64,000 nt of DNA from Neurospora crassa OR74A (GCF_000182925.2 NC_026501.1:372001-436000); one strand, 5' to 3'; shown: positions 9,713 through 21,676, numbered from the stretch's first letter. Notes: generated by a model from the letters alone, not told the origin. Made by a program: numbers and translations.

Positions 9713-11973
9713 TCACTCCTCATCCTCATCATCATACCTCCCCAAAATCGCCCTACTCGCATCACTCCCTCTCCTATCGTCCGCCAGTCCATCCGCCCCA
9801 TTTCCGTTGAGCCCATTCTGTCCGTTCATCTTGAACCCCTCAATAATCTCTGCCAACGCCTCTCCCTCCGTCCTCCCCCTCTCCACATTGATAAACCAAA
9901 TAAACAGCGCCGGCGTGCCCACAATCGCAGCCAAGAACCAAAACGCCGGCCTGATCTCCCCGCTCGCATCGATAATCGCCCCCACAATCGCCGGTCCAAA
10001 CACGCTCGACCCTTTATCGGTGATAGCATAAAGAGCATAGAAAGCGGCCTCGGATCCGGGCGGGATGAGTTCTCCGTACAAAGAGCGGCAATAGCCTGAC
10101 AAGCCGCCGAGGACAAACCCGTAGATGGCGGCGAGGGGGTACATCTCCCATGGCTGCTGCAAGCCACCGACGCCCCATGCTTGGACAAAGGGGAGATAGC
10201 CCATAAGCCCGTAGAGAGGGATGAGCTCAAAGAGGGCGATGCATGCCAAGATGGTTTGATGGGCTTTGAGGCGGAATTTTCGGGAGATGAAGGACCACGA
10301 GAATGCGCCCAAGATGCCCGAGGCGGTGGAAATGACGTTGATCATGCCCAGAGCCCAGGGTTCCATGTGGAGTTGGGTTTTGGCAAAGAGAATGGCGGTC
10401 GACGAGGTCGTAGCAATGGCATCCGAAAGCAAGAACCAGCCAGCTAGGAAGAGAACAATGTCCACGAGGCGCCGGGCGAGATGGATGGTGCGGAACAGGG
10501 ACTTCCAGGCGTAGATGGTGTAGTGGAACAAGGCGCGAATGCCTCCGGTGTTGGATTTGGTGGGTAGGGGAGGTCCCGGACGTGGTCGTAACCACATGGC
10601 GGCTGGAATGGTGAAGATGGCCCACCATGCACCGATAACGCAAAGTACAATCCGCTGCGACCAAGTGGTGTTCTTCAGTGTGATCAGAATGGCGATGGCC
10701 ACGCACTGCAGGAACAAGCCGGCAATGTAGCCGATGCCAATGCCCTTGGCTGAGATCTGCGTGGACAGTTCCAGTTCGCGAGACGTCAACTCCTCGGTCG
10801 TCTGAACTCGGGAAAGCGGTTCGCCCTCCTCGTATCTTCGGCTTCCAAGCAAGGCAGTCGTCGAGTTGCGCGTGCTATCCTCCTGGTACTCATCGTCCTC
10901 ATCATCGCCCTCTTCGGTAGTCGCATACCCTGGCGAGCCATAGTCGCCAACCTGATCGATCTCGGGGTGATGCCTGACCAAAAGCGGCAAGAACGAGTTC
11001 AGCAGCACAAAGGAGGCGCCGAACGAGGTATTCGAGATGATGGCCAGCAGAGCACCAATGAGATAAGTGCTCTTGCTAATGAAGATGTAGGCCATCACAC
11101 ACGCGCTGCCAATCCATGCGAAGGCAAGTAGCAGCTTCTTTCGAAAGTTGCCATGGTCCGCGGCGCAACTGATGCTGACGACCAACAAGGCTTGCAGCAG
11201 GACGCTGACGCTGAACGTGTACATGGCGAAGCTGGCCGTGTTGATTTCCATGCCCAGTACGTAGACGACACATTGTCCTTCGGCAGAGGTGGTATGCTTG
11301 TCGGAGCTGGAACCGCAGGGTTTCGATCGGTCGGAGAGGAGGACGCCATTTTCGCGAGCTAGACTTTCGAGGAGAATTGGGATGAAGGAACCTGTTTTGG
11401 GGTGCGTGTAAGTCATGCAGTTCGGGCGATTGTTGTCGGCTCAGTCAATAGGTGCATCAACATACCGATACCTGTCAAAACATGTTGTCGGTCAGCTTTG
11501 AAGAGTCAGACGAAAAGATGGAATTGATGATGATAATACTGACCGCAAATAACATAGACCTCAGCAGCAAAGGCATAGGCATACCATCCCGCGAGTTCCT
11601 TTTGGCTGGTGGGGCGAGTGTCGTCACCGGGGTATCGTGGGGGAGGCAGGCCGCTGCTGCTGTCGCCGTCAGTGTCGTCGCCGTATGGGTAGGAATCGCT
11701 GTTGTCGCCGGCGTTGGCAGGACTCATCCTGCCGGACATGGTGGTGGTGATCCAGTCGGCAAACGAGAGAGTGTCGGATCGCTCGTCGTCGGCTTCGAAG
11801 CACGACGAAGTGTACGAGTAGAAGGATCGCTTGGAGGCCTTGGACGCGTAGGATGCGTAGGATGAACGGGAAAAGAGTCGCGGAGCTGGTGGCGGTCGGA
11901 GAGATTCGTCCTCCCACTGGATGTCAGGTCCATTGTAGACGTGGTTCACGTTGTTGTTGTGCCGTGGTGTCAT
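9713..11973 (-). CDS. atg22: ATG22 vacuolar amino-acid effluxer
   Basis: Integral membrane protein of the ATG22 family (major-facilitator fold), which exports amino acids from the vacuole after autophagic breakdown. The model has three exons: 11973-11544, a 6-nt microexon 11471-11466, and 11391-9713, giving 704 aa. The microexon is needed to write the family motif [19 protein letters not shown] across the two joins; introns are 72 nt (donor GTCAGT) and 74 nt (donor GTATGT). About ten hydrophobic segments are visible (for example [14 protein letters not shown]-like stretches and [16 protein letters not shown]). A long acidic loop (DEDDEYQED) lies mid-protein, and there is a long soluble N-terminal Ser/Tyr/Asp-rich region before [16 protein letters not shown]. 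The start used is the ATG in GCGCAATGACA at 11973. A transposon lies 55 bp upstream, so the native promoter is displaced. Confidence 0.9.
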
Positions 11974-12027
11974 TGCGCTGTACTTTAGTTGTACGCTAGG
12001 GCCCGTTGCAGGGCATTGATAGGCGTA

Positions 12028-12059
12028 CAGTGGGTACCATTTAAAAACGCACAACCCCG
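12028..12059. repeat. Terminal inverted repeat, ATG22-proximal end
   Basis: Thirty-two bases identical, inverted, to 13397-13428; the first mismatch is at base 33. Confidence 0.95.
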
Positions 12060-12197
12060 AAATTTTGGCCATTTTTTCCCCAACCCTGGGAATGACCACC
12101 TGGCTTCTAAAGTCTCTGGCAACCACAATTCTTAATAAAAATGGCCAAAACTCGTTAGAGGGGTACTTTAGAAAGCGGGGAATCTTCTGATCTATTT

Positions 12198-13346
12198 TTA
12201 ATATTTAGTATACCATCCCTTGGCCTCCCTCACCGCCCGGACTCTAGCAGGCATACTATTAATGAGGCGATTTACAACATCGATTTTAAAGTCCAACCAA
12301 ACTATAGTAGCCACCTCCTATAGTAAATCCAATGACTTCTCGTTCTTTAGCATCGTCGAAAGTTCTGGGCATCTTTCAATAATCCTTTCTTTTAGTAAAG
12401 ACCATAGATTCTCAATCGGATTAAGATCGGGTAAGTAAGGTAGCCATAACAAAACCTTAAACCCCATCTCCGCTAACCACTCCTTTAACAACTTCGAAGT
12501 ATAAATAGGGGTATTATTTTATATAAAGGTAATATAAAGCTCTATTAACCCTAGAAGCTCTTCCTCCAAAATTTACTTATAAATTCGGGCAATTATACCT
12601 CCTTTTTTAGTATCGGGGTCTCCGTAGTAGATAATGAAATCACTCTTCACCCTATAACGAATTATACCCTAAAATATTTAAGATTAGCGAAATAACTTAT
12701 ACTTCGGTTGAACGAAGGAAGGATCTATAATTAATAAGCTTTAAATGGAAAAAAATAGTTAACTTTTGGGCGAAATATTTAAAAATAAAAATAAAGAATT
12801 ATATTTACCCTTAGGACGAAAAACCTATTTTCGCTATCCTCCACCTCCTTTCTCAATTATAAACTCATCCGTAAAAAGAACCGTCCTCCAAAAGGATAAG
12901 GGACGATCCTCATACTCTAAAGACCAAGCATATCTTAATGCAGCATATTTATTAGAAAAATATAGCCTTGTAGTTGCAAGATGGTGACTAATCTTCCACT
13001 TCTTGAGGTTGTTCGTGAGGCAGCCCCTCTTAACGTAAGGGCATGCTTTTTTTCGCAAACTCTCGATTTGAATGAAGGGCTCTTTAGCAATAACAACTAG
13101 AATCCGTCTTTTATCGTACTCATTTAGGAGTAGTAGTCGTCCACAGCCAGGTTTAGAGATACCATAGTCTTAAGCAGTAAAACGGCGAACTACGCCTCGG
13201 ACGTAGGAGATAGACACTCCCTTGTATTTAGCTACATCCTTAGCGGAGGTTCCTGCAGAGTAGCTAGTATAAATCCGATTCCTCTTCCGGGGAGTAGAGT
13301 ACTTGAATTTTGCCTTTTTAATAGGGCTGGAGGTAATGGGGGCCAT
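12198..13346 (-). pseudogene. Tc1-like transposase, RIP-damaged
   Basis: A DDE transposase relic of about 382 codons from ATG at 13346 to TAA at 12198-12200. The N-terminus (MAPITSSPIKKAKFKYSTPR) leads into a helix-turn-helix region. The first catalytic Asp lies in VLFTDEF, and the third acidic residue in LPDLNPIENLW (Tc1 hallmark, near 12405-12440). The second catalytic motif reads FI*NNTPIYTS where the family has FIQDNAPIHTS, i.e. Gln to stop, Asp to Asn, Ala to Thr and His to Tyr, all C:G to T:A. The C-terminal part is cut by a CAG-to-TAG-type stop at 12318-12320, before the conserved ending SMPARVRAV...GWYTKY. It is inactive as it stands. Confidence 0.9.
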
Positions 13347-13396
13347 TTAAACAAAGAGGGTGGTTTTTGGTGTTTTAGTCAAAGTCGAAAAAAAGG

Positions 13397-13428
13397 CGGG
13401 GTTGTGCGTTTTTAAATGGTACCCACTG
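13397..13428. repeat. Terminal inverted repeat, distal end
   Basis: Inverted copy of 12028-12059, ending CCCACTG and followed by the TA duplication at 13429-13430. Confidence 0.95.
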
Positions 13429-13430
13429 TA

Positions 13431-15494
13431 GCACTCTCGTCACCTTCAGTGAGGTGCGTGGACCACCCTGGGGCTGTGAGCAAATCAAGGGCCTTGCTTC
13501 GCCCGAGTCCGGCAGGCGGTGTGGATCCCCCCCGCTAAGGTATGTATCGTACAGGGCAGGTACAACTGCAGGTACCGCTGTCTGCCTTGCCAGTCCCAGC
13601 AACCCAAACACAGCAAAAACAACCCTCCGTCCAGGAACTTGAATTGGAAATGCACGATTCGCTTTTTTGTACCTCTGAATCTTCCAGGTCGAACCTCGCA
13701 AAATCAGGTCCAGCTTCCTTTTCGTTTGCTGACCAGTCGAGAGTCGCAAGGTCGGACACTCAATAGCGAACACCAGAGTCGGCGCGTTGGTGGCTGAATG
13801 AGGAAAGCGGGGGCGCTTAAAGTCCGAGTTGTCGTAAGGTATTCAATCGGAAACAGGTGTCTCGGAGGACAATGGACTCATGGAGATGATAACGGATGGC
13901 GGTAGGTCGAAGTGGTGGTCGAATGAGCTGCGATAAGTTGAGTACCACCTATAGTATAAGTAGAATAACTTTTGGAAAATGTTCAACAGGCGAAAGAAGA
14001 GCAGATAATGGTATTATAGGAATTGTATCAAAAGTCAAGGATAGCAGCTGAGTCTTGCTTTCCTGCTTCGATCAAAGCACTTCGGTCCGTTGGAGGAGCC
14101 CTTTCAGACTTTCAGGGCGCAAAGGGCGCAAAGGGCGGCTCGGTGACTGATCACCCTGACTTAGTTCACATTCCCAGTCTTCTCAAACAAGAAAATCGCG
14201 AGAAGGGACCAAGACCCATACTATTCAAGACATTATAGCTTGAAATAGTACAAGAAGAGGAGTGGCACCGCCAGGTTTTTAAAGAGTTGAGAGGGGAGAA
14301 AGAAGAACCCTTCAAGTCCGCATGAGCAGATCGACTCTTGGCATTAAGGGTCAACTTCCCCTCCTTCAGTTGTAGTGTACATAGCTTACAGACAGGACCC
14401 TACCTACCTTTGACCACCCAAGTCGGTGATGCCCAAATACCAAAGCACAGACTGAAGTGTGATGAAGCTGCAAACTGACGGCATTCCGAACCCCCAAAAA
14501 AGCAGGGTCCAAGGCACCGAAGAGGAGTGGCTAAAAAAAAGTTGGTCTCCTTTTTCTTGGTTTTGGGGTCCTGGAGCTGGAAAGCAGTGCAGTGCATGAA
14601 CGGGAAGTGGGGATGGGATGGATGGGATGGCCTCCACCCACTGAGTGAATGGCTCGGAGACCGGCATCATCCCTAGGAGGTTTGTTTTCGCCGTAGGGCT
14701 GCTGATCAGTTACCGGATGAGAGGGGGGGGTTGCTATGCAGACAAGCTCATTCCCAAATGTTTGCTCTGTGCGTGCGTGACTGGAACGCAACGCTTTCCA
14801 AGGACGAATGGAATTTTGTAACTGGTGTTATCGCTACCGTCGGTACCGTCCTCTCTGCTTTTGCGGGCCGGCGCGGTTGGGGAGGAGGTCCGTCCGGTCT
14901 CGGTGTTCCGGCCTTCGGTGTGAAAGGGTAGGTAGGTAGTGAAGGTGCCGTCGGTACCAGATTTGCTTCAAAGAGTGTGACGAAGGACAAGACATTTTCT
15001 ACTTATGGAATGAAGTGAAGATGTTGAAAAAGACACCATTGCCAGCTCTTGGCTGACGGCAGACCACCTAACTACAACCTACATAACAATCATAAAACAT
15101 CTCTGTTAATGCTCCCGCATGTCGGTTGTTTGGAGCGTCACATTGAATCCTGTTTAGTTGCAAATCTGGGTGTTAGTCACCGCCAAGACATCCATCCATC
15201 CATCCCAACTCCCAAATTCAAGAAGTGTGATGAATATTAGGGGACAGCAGCTTACTGTCAAAATCCCCAAACCACAAAATCTATCCAAAAGCTGTCCCCA
15301 AGAAGGCCAAACGAAGACAAAAAATGGGTATTTGGTATAACAAAAACTGGCCTTCCTCCCCCTCCTTCTCAGCTCTCCAATTCAAAACGCGCACATTCAC
15401 TTCAGCTCAGCTCAGCTCAGCTCAGCCCCAGTCCCCCGCATGCCGAGCGCCGAGCCAAATCTCCACCCCATCCTGTCGGGCATCTCTCCCTCAC
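13431..15494. other. Intergenic, displaced ATG22 upstream region
   Basis: No gene recognised. The first part should be the original upstream region of ATG22, now pushed away by 1.4 kb of transposon. Open frames on both strands are short and show no family signal. A CAGCT tandem (15402-15424) lies just before the 3' end of the DUF3602-type gene. Confidence 0.45.
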
Positions 15495-16487
15495 TCAATG
15501 ACCCGGACCGTCCCCAACATGCGAAACCTCAGTCTCATGCCCCTTTGGCTTTCCAAAAATCTTCCACTTCAACTTATCCGCCAAACTGTGCTGTCTTTCG
15601 TGGGTACCATGATGATGATGATGGTGATCACCACTAACACCAGGTATACCACCCCCCGTCCCCCTGTCCACCACCGCGGCAGGAGCCTTGTGACTACTAC
15701 CGTTACCAGTACCAGCCGGAGAGACGTGACGCTCGTTACCGGCGCCGCCCCGACCGGTGTGGTAGTTCTCCGTCTCTTGGGAGTGGCGGATGGCGGCGTC
15801 GGGAATGATGTCCTTGTCGGCGCGACGGTGGGGGGTGACGCCTGCGTCGCCTATGTTTGCTGCGCCTGTTTTTGTTTTTTCAAAGGTATGTTAATGATAA
15901 GTACTGAAAAGATAATGGTGATGGTGATGGTGAAATTGCGCTAGGCTGGCTGGCTGGGCTGGGCTGGGGGAAGTTGGGGGAATGGGATAGGGAACAAAAA
16001 CAGCGCTAGCGGGTTTCGGTGATTGGTCTTATCGCTGCTCTCTCTGAAAGGAGATCTTGGCAAACGTGGGACAAGAACTCGCTTCCTTCAATCTTTCACA
16101 TGGATCCCCTTGACGCTTTCGAGCTTTCGCGAGCGCGCTGGGTTCAGTGGGCTGGTCTAGCTGGGCTTGGCTGGTGATAAGGGAATTGTATGTAGGTTGA
16201 GATAAGCGGTTGAATGGGTGATTGACATCACACCACCCGGTCGCTTTCAGGTTCCCATCTCTTTGTCTTTTCGTCGTTGTCGCGAAGGGGGTTGGTGATA
16301 GGTAGAGGTATGGAGGGAAGGCAGAAGTGGAATGGAATGCCTTACCTCCGCGACCGGTGCTGAACGCTCCATCTCCGTGGCTGCCTTCAGAGCCTGCTCT
16401 AACGACTTCTCCGTCAACGTACTTGGTGTCGTCGGGGTTGATGTTGCCGGCGCCGCCACGGCCGTGGGATACTTCGGGTCCTGCCAT
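15495..16487 (-). CDS. GRGGAGN-repeat protein (DUF3602/Par32 type)
   Basis: Small, very hydrophilic protein of 170 aa from two exons, 16487-16346 and 15865-15495, with donor GTAAG and acceptor CAG at 15866-15868. It carries three copies of the signature of the DUF3602 family: SHGRGGAGN near the start, STGRGGAAN across the splice junction, and YHTGRGGAGNERH in exon 2. A run of six His is followed by a basic C-terminus (LADKLKWKIFGKPKG). Family members include yeast Par32, which affects ammonium transport downstream of TORC1, but most filamentous-fungal members are uncharacterised, so I assign no function. The 480-nt intron is long for this window, and an alternative internal exon cannot be excluded. 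The start is the only ATG that gives the first motif. Confidence 0.8.
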
Positions 16488-18042
16488 TGTGGTTTTGATG
16501 TCTGTCGTCGGTGCTCGCAAATGTGGAAAGCGAAAAGTCCGTCGTAGAATGTTCAATTTCTGTATGATTTGTCGATCTTTCGAGGTAGTTATTGACGGGA
16601 AGTGCGGGAACGTGATATCAATCGAGTCGGACGATGCCGTCTTTATAAAACATTGAACATTTTGCGCTGATCATCCGAGTCCGTTCACGGCTCACGCAGC
16701 CACACGAACGCACCCCGCGCAGCCAACCACATGCATTCACGTCTGAGAAGATGTTCTCGAAAGGGGCTTCTCTGCGTGGTGATTAGCTAGGATACCTCGA
16801 GGATACTTATCAGTGGTCAATTCTAGATCGCCCGAATCTGCACTATACACTACATCATCGATCCCAAAATGGTGTTCCCTAACCGATATCTCCCTTGTGA
16901 TGGGCGGCACACCCGGATTCCCTGCAATTCCCTGCCAAGATGTCGAAACCGAACAGTGGCAACCACTCAGCATCGCCCGTCGCAACGCGGAACACCAAAC
17001 ACCATTACGTTTTATCTCTAGACCCCGAATCTTTCTGGTGATGGTGGATTGGGGCCCGTCTGGATTTCCTCCAGTACACAAGTGAACGTGTGTTGCTGAA
17101 GACAGAGATGCAAAAGTTGCATGGAGGCTGTGAGAGCTGAATTGAGCAATGCAGGTGCACCCCACGTTGCTTGGAAGGACTCGTCTTTTCGATGTAGACG
17201 GGAGGTAAGGTACTTTAGCATTTGACATCACCCGGTACTTCGTTCTTTCCTAACATTCATGCTTTCAATTCACATCTATGGTGATGAGTCTGGTCGGATT
17301 AGGAAAGGTACCCCATTGATAGCAGCCCTCCCGCAGTCGGTACAGGACGATTCGACCCTTCCGATTTCGCTTGCTGCGGTTCAGCTGGAGGTCACTGATA
17401 AGATAAGAGCTTCTCCAAGTCTCCGCTGTCTGTGTCTGCCGCCTCATTATTCGCAGCTTTGAAAGATGCAACCACACGCCTCGATCGTCAACATGTCGAT
17501 TTCTCTTCCATTGGACCTATCCTATCATGCACCACTACAACGAATGCTACGTTTTCAACCAATCTAAATCGATTTGCCTCGTTACAGAAGCACTATGGAG
17601 ACGATGACGAAGCAAAAGGATTGGCTCTTGCCGTACAGAGGGCGACACTCAAGGTCTCCTCCCTTATCACCATGATACCTAATCGTACTTAGGTATTCAG
17701 CTGTGCCTTGGTTCGATTCTTCTAAAGCTGAACGGGCTGACGCTGGCCCTTCATGTTGGGTATCAAGGATCATTCCAGGCAGCCAATCAACTAGGGTTCG
17801 TCAAGGCTGACTACCTACTTTCCCCTCATTTCAACCCGCGGGTTCGATTCCAACGTCCTGACAACCTCAACAACTGTCCCTGAACACCTCAGCTATCCCA
17901 TCAACAGATTCAACAAAAGGCCACTCTTCTCTTTGGAGAGTACGGCTCTTGCTGCTAGACGGGAGCAGCGCAACAGAAGCCGACGATCGACCGCTGGCCA
18001 TCCCCGCATATCACTACAAAACTGAGCTTGAGACTGCGTACC
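16488..18042. other. Divergent promoter region, no supported gene
   Basis: Lies between the DUF3602-type gene (-) and the HET gene (+). An 86-codon frame at 17432-17692 has a fairly protein-like composition but no neighbouring exon or family match. A perfect B-box-like GGTTCGATTCC at 17836-17846 has no A box upstream. Confidence 0.4.
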
Positions 18043-20422
18043 ATGTCAACCAGATTGTGCGCCGTGTGCAATGGCAATTTCACCGGGCTGCTTGTTATCA
18101 ACAGGCGCATACCTCATCATCAGTCCGTTGCCGGTTTCAGGCGATCCGCTGAGGAAGGATGCTATATTTGCCGTTCTGTTTCCGTCAAGCTTCAAGACAT
18201 GGTCTCCGATGGTGAGGATAAGGATGAGGATGAGGATGAGGATGATGATCATGATTATTACACCGAGTTCACGTGGTATTTACCTATGCCTACGGCTGAA
18301 AGACGTTCAGTCTATGGTCCCTACACAGAGCATGGGCATCTCTCCATCCGGTTCATGAAGTCGCATCTGATCATCTTGTTCAGGCTCATAAGTACAGCAA
18401 GTAAGTCTAGGCCGCATTCTGACAAAACGAACCAAAACCAGGGTGAGGAGACCGTGCAAGTAATAACACTTCACTAATATAGGTCCGGATGCGCCGATCC
18501 GTTCTGTTGATCCTGGTGCCAGTCTTACTGATCAAGCAGTCATGGAAACTGCAAGATCCTGGCTTAAAAAATGTCGCCAAAACCACGAATTATGTGGACC
18601 AGTTGATCCTGCCTTTAACCCTACAAGGCTCATCTACATTCACGACGAGTCCTCGGTACAGCTCATTGAAACCAAGAAAGAGGTAAAGAGTCATGCTTAT
18701 GTCGCTTTCTCACACTGCTGGGGGAAATCCGAGGCTCTCAAACTACTTCAAGACGACCTAGACAAAGGGACGAGAGGCAACATCGAAGAACTACGTTCAC
18801 TCATTCAAGTTCAAAGTTTACCGACCAGTTATCGGGAGGCAATCTCTGTCAGCCTAGCACTTGGATTTCGACACATTTGGATTGATTCACTGTGCATCAT
18901 ACAGAATAGCCGCGATGATTGGGCCAAAGAGTCCGCCATGATGCAGGACGTGTATGCCAACAGTTCTCTCAATCTTTGCGCTTCAGCTGCGGCAGATTCT
19001 TCCAAGGCGAGCTTCCAGCGCAGAGATCTAGGTGTATATGTGCCATTGAAAATTGAACCCCGATGGACTGGTATCCTCGATGGCGATCACAAGAAAGGCA
19101 AGCCTGGTCCACTTCCATCATACCTCCATCGGATCAAACCAAAACTTGTGATTTATGGCATGCACGAGATGGAGATAAACAACTCACCTCTCAATCTACG
19201 CGCTTGGGTTGTGCAGGAACGCATTCTATCAAGACGTCATCTCTTCATGACCAATCACCAGCTCTGGTGGGAATGCCGCGATACCCTTGCTAGCGAAGCG
19301 TTTCCAGCAGGGAACCCCGAGAGTTTCAATGAAGAACACGAAGAAGACAGGGTTCAATACTATGCGTTAAACCCTCCTGGACAGCACTCTCCCCATCACG
19401 GAGCGGTACTGGATGGTTCTCTGGTAGGCCAAACGGACCGTACTAGAGGCAGGCCTGCCCGGCATCCACCGTATAAACAACTGTCAGAGGATAAAATGAC
19501 CTATCTATGGAACTGTCTCGTCAGGCATTACTCCTGGTGTGATTTGACCTATCCTCATGATAAGTTACCCGCGTTGTCAGGGCTTGCACAGATGTTCAGC
19601 GTCATACGAGGCCCAGGCTTCTCTCTTGACGGCTTCTCTCTTGACGGAAACTCTTATCTTGCCGGCATTTGGCGACCTGAATTACGAAGAGGATTATGTT
19701 GGAAATCATGCTCTAGGGGGCAATTTCGCTCGCACCGGCCTGATCCCTACCGTGCCCCTTCCTGGTCTTGGGCGTCGGTAGAGGGCCCAGTCACGGCGGC
19801 AGTCTCATGGGCAAGACCTTTTTTCTGCGTAGTGGATGCCAAGGTACTTCACGAGGACGAACGGTATAAGGCTGGTACGGTAAAGGGCGGCATTTTGCAC
19901 CTGAGGTCCCGTCTACTTGGACCTCTCAGCATCAGGGACGGAAAGTCATCATATTCAGGCCTAACAATAAGTCCCTCCCAACAGGTAGATAGCTGTGTCA
20001 GGGAGGCCATTGACGCTGCGGAATGGGAAATATCTTGGGATGAAGGTTATGTGAATCTCAAAAAGTATTGCATCAGCTACCTTGATAAGCTTCCACATAC
20101 TGTGCATCAGGACGGAATCGTCAAGGGTACAGACGCAGTGCGGAAGATGGTCTGGCTCGAGGATCTGGCCGAAGAACCGCGCATTCGGCTTTTTATGGTC
20201 TTCATTACTAGATGTACAGACCGCTATAGCCATCGTGTCCGATCTACTGGAATTAACGAATACGTTAACGGCTTAATGCTTTGTCAAGTCGTCAACACCT
20301 CCGGACTCGAAGGCGTCGATGAAGGTGTGGTTTTTCAGCGTGTAGGGTACTTTACAAAGCGGGGGACGATTCACCGCGAGGTGCTAGATCTCATTCCGGA
20401 GAGAACTATCGCCATTATATAA
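18043..20422 (+). CDS. HET-domain (heterokaryon incompatibility) protein
   Basis: Protein of 765 aa in two exons, 18043-18400 and 18483-20422 (82-nt intron, donor GTAAGT, acceptor ATATAG), joined in frame through an AGT codon. The N-terminus has paired CxxC-like motifs (CAVCNGNF and GCYICRS), common in this class, followed by an Asp/Glu run at about 50-66. The HET domain spans about residues 190-375: AYVAFSHCWG, LPTSYREAISVSLALGFRHI with WIDSLCIIQ, DDWAKES-AMMQDVY, then LRAWVVQERILSRR. HET proteins trigger cell death on fusion of unlike strains in the characterised cases; most, including this one, are of unknown specificity. A 12-nt tandem duplication gives FSLDGFSLDG near 19620-19645. The start at 18043 (ACCATGTC) is the first ATG of the frame. 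Confidence 0.9.
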
Positions 20423-21033
20423 GCACAGATAGGCAGAATTAGACAGGTTTCTTCATAGGTCGATGGATATCTTGTAGCATCAATTCATCTGCCTCTTTTC
20501 CTTGCTCGAAAGATGCCTTGTATCATTGGCGGAGTAGGAACGGTTTCAGAGACTCGTTCAGTCGGCTCGCGCTCGCCTCACCATCGCAACAGAGGGCATC
20601 TGTCCACAATGCTTGACGGCACTCGATTTTGAACTAACGTCAGCAAGTCTCCAAGTCACCACTAGCCAAGGACATGTGTCCTCAATTTTCTCTACGCAAG
20701 GAATACAAGAAGCTTTTATCACACAGTGTCTGCCCAGTCCATGTCATGTCATGCTGCAACAACCAGGCGAATTCTAGTCGACACCTCATTCCCTCCTTGA
20801 CCACCGCAAATCCAACCTGCACTCTATCAAACATCTCCAGAACACACCAACGATAAACACCCCTTTCAGAAATCTCAGCAACCAGCAATTACCGGAAACC
20901 TGACAAAAAACGCAAAGTGACCAACATAAAGCCTACTACCAGTGAAAAAATTCCGCATGTCTGGTCATATCCAATCCATGGCGCTACATAACCCCACGAC
21001 CGCCAAAGATTATTCAACACGAAAGAAAATAAA
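20423..21033. other. Intergenic between HET gene and tRNA-Ser
   Basis: No gene or repeat recognised; short Cys/Ser-rich open frames only. Confidence 0.5.
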
Positions 21034-21131
21034 GGCGCGATGACCGAGTGGCCTAAGGTGTTTGACTCGAACTAGCGTCGAGGTCCTATCAAATCTCTTC
21101 GGAGGCGCAGGTTCAAATCCTGCTCGCGTCG
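21034..21131 (+). tRNA. tRNA-Ser(CGA) with 16-nt intron
   Basis: The acceptor stem GGCGCGA pairs with TCGCGTC (one G-T), followed by discriminator G. The D arm is ACCGAGTGGCCTAAGGT, and the T arm is GCAGG-TTCAAAT-CCTGC. A long variable arm (CTC TTCG GAG) marks a class II tRNA. The anticodon stem TTTGA/TCAAA encloses CTCGAA, then a 16-nt insert CTAGCGTCGAGGTCCT after position 37. The insert contains TCGAG, which can pair with the anticodon CTCGA, as in eukaryotic pre-tRNA introns. The mature length is 82 nt. Confidence 0.92.
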
Positions 21132-21676
21132 TTTGAAATTCTCTTTTTTTTGCAGCTTTTGACGATGTTGTTTTGGGGGTGTTTGGTTACTGGTGAGTGG
21201 TGGGTGGTTTGGTGTTTTGTGGGTTTTGTTTTTGATGGGATTAGGACGGAGTGAGGTGTGGAATGCACCGAATGTTGGCAGCCACGACACTTGGCGATTT
21301 GTGATCGGTTTACGAGGGAAGGAACGAGCGAGTGGCAGGGTGTGTAAGTGTGGTGGAAATATGGGCTTGATGGAAGGTACAGACAGGCCTGGACTTGATT
21401 TGTGGTGTGCTGGGCAACTGCTAATCTATTGATCCGGGTCATTGCAAGAAGGTACATCGCGCTGGCGGTTTGGAGAGCAGTTAAAGGCGGTCTTTTTACC
21501 ATTATGCCGAAGGAGACATCAAGATCATGCACTGGGAATCAATGTTAGGTAAATCTGTCTGATCATGGGTATCACAAAGCCGTTGACCACCACTTCGATT
21601 CCTACCTACTCTCCATACTCATCCCAGTCCCCCCCCTGTCGCGCCCACAACACCTCTACCTCACGTTGCCAACCCA
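21132..21676. other. Intergenic downstream of tRNA-Ser
   Basis: Apart from the pol III terminator nothing is recognised; the part near 21660 is the 3' flank of the TOS1-like gene A. Confidence 0.5.
21144..21151 (+). terminator. Pol III T-run after tRNA-Ser
   Basis: Eight T residues, 12 nt after the tRNA end. Confidence 0.8.

Larger units (their letters stand above)
12028..13428 (-). mobile_element. Tc1/mariner-type DNA transposon, 1401 bp
   Basis: Ends are perfect 32-bp inverted repeats beginning CAGTGGGTACCATTTAAAAA, flanked on both sides by TA (12026-12027 and 13429-13430), the usual target duplication of the superfamily. It carries one transposase reading frame on the minus strand. The interior is much more AT-rich than the flanks and shows RIP-type damage, while the two ends remain identical. 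The insertion separates the ATG22 coding start from its ancestral upstream region. Confidence 0.95.

Noticed and set aside
17432-17692. 86-codon frame upstream of the HET gene
   Set aside because: Somewhat protein-like, but no neighbouring exon, no family signal and interrupted context; not enough to call.
17836-17846. Perfect pol III B-box-like sequence
   Set aside because: No A box at a suitable distance and no cloverleaf can be drawn.
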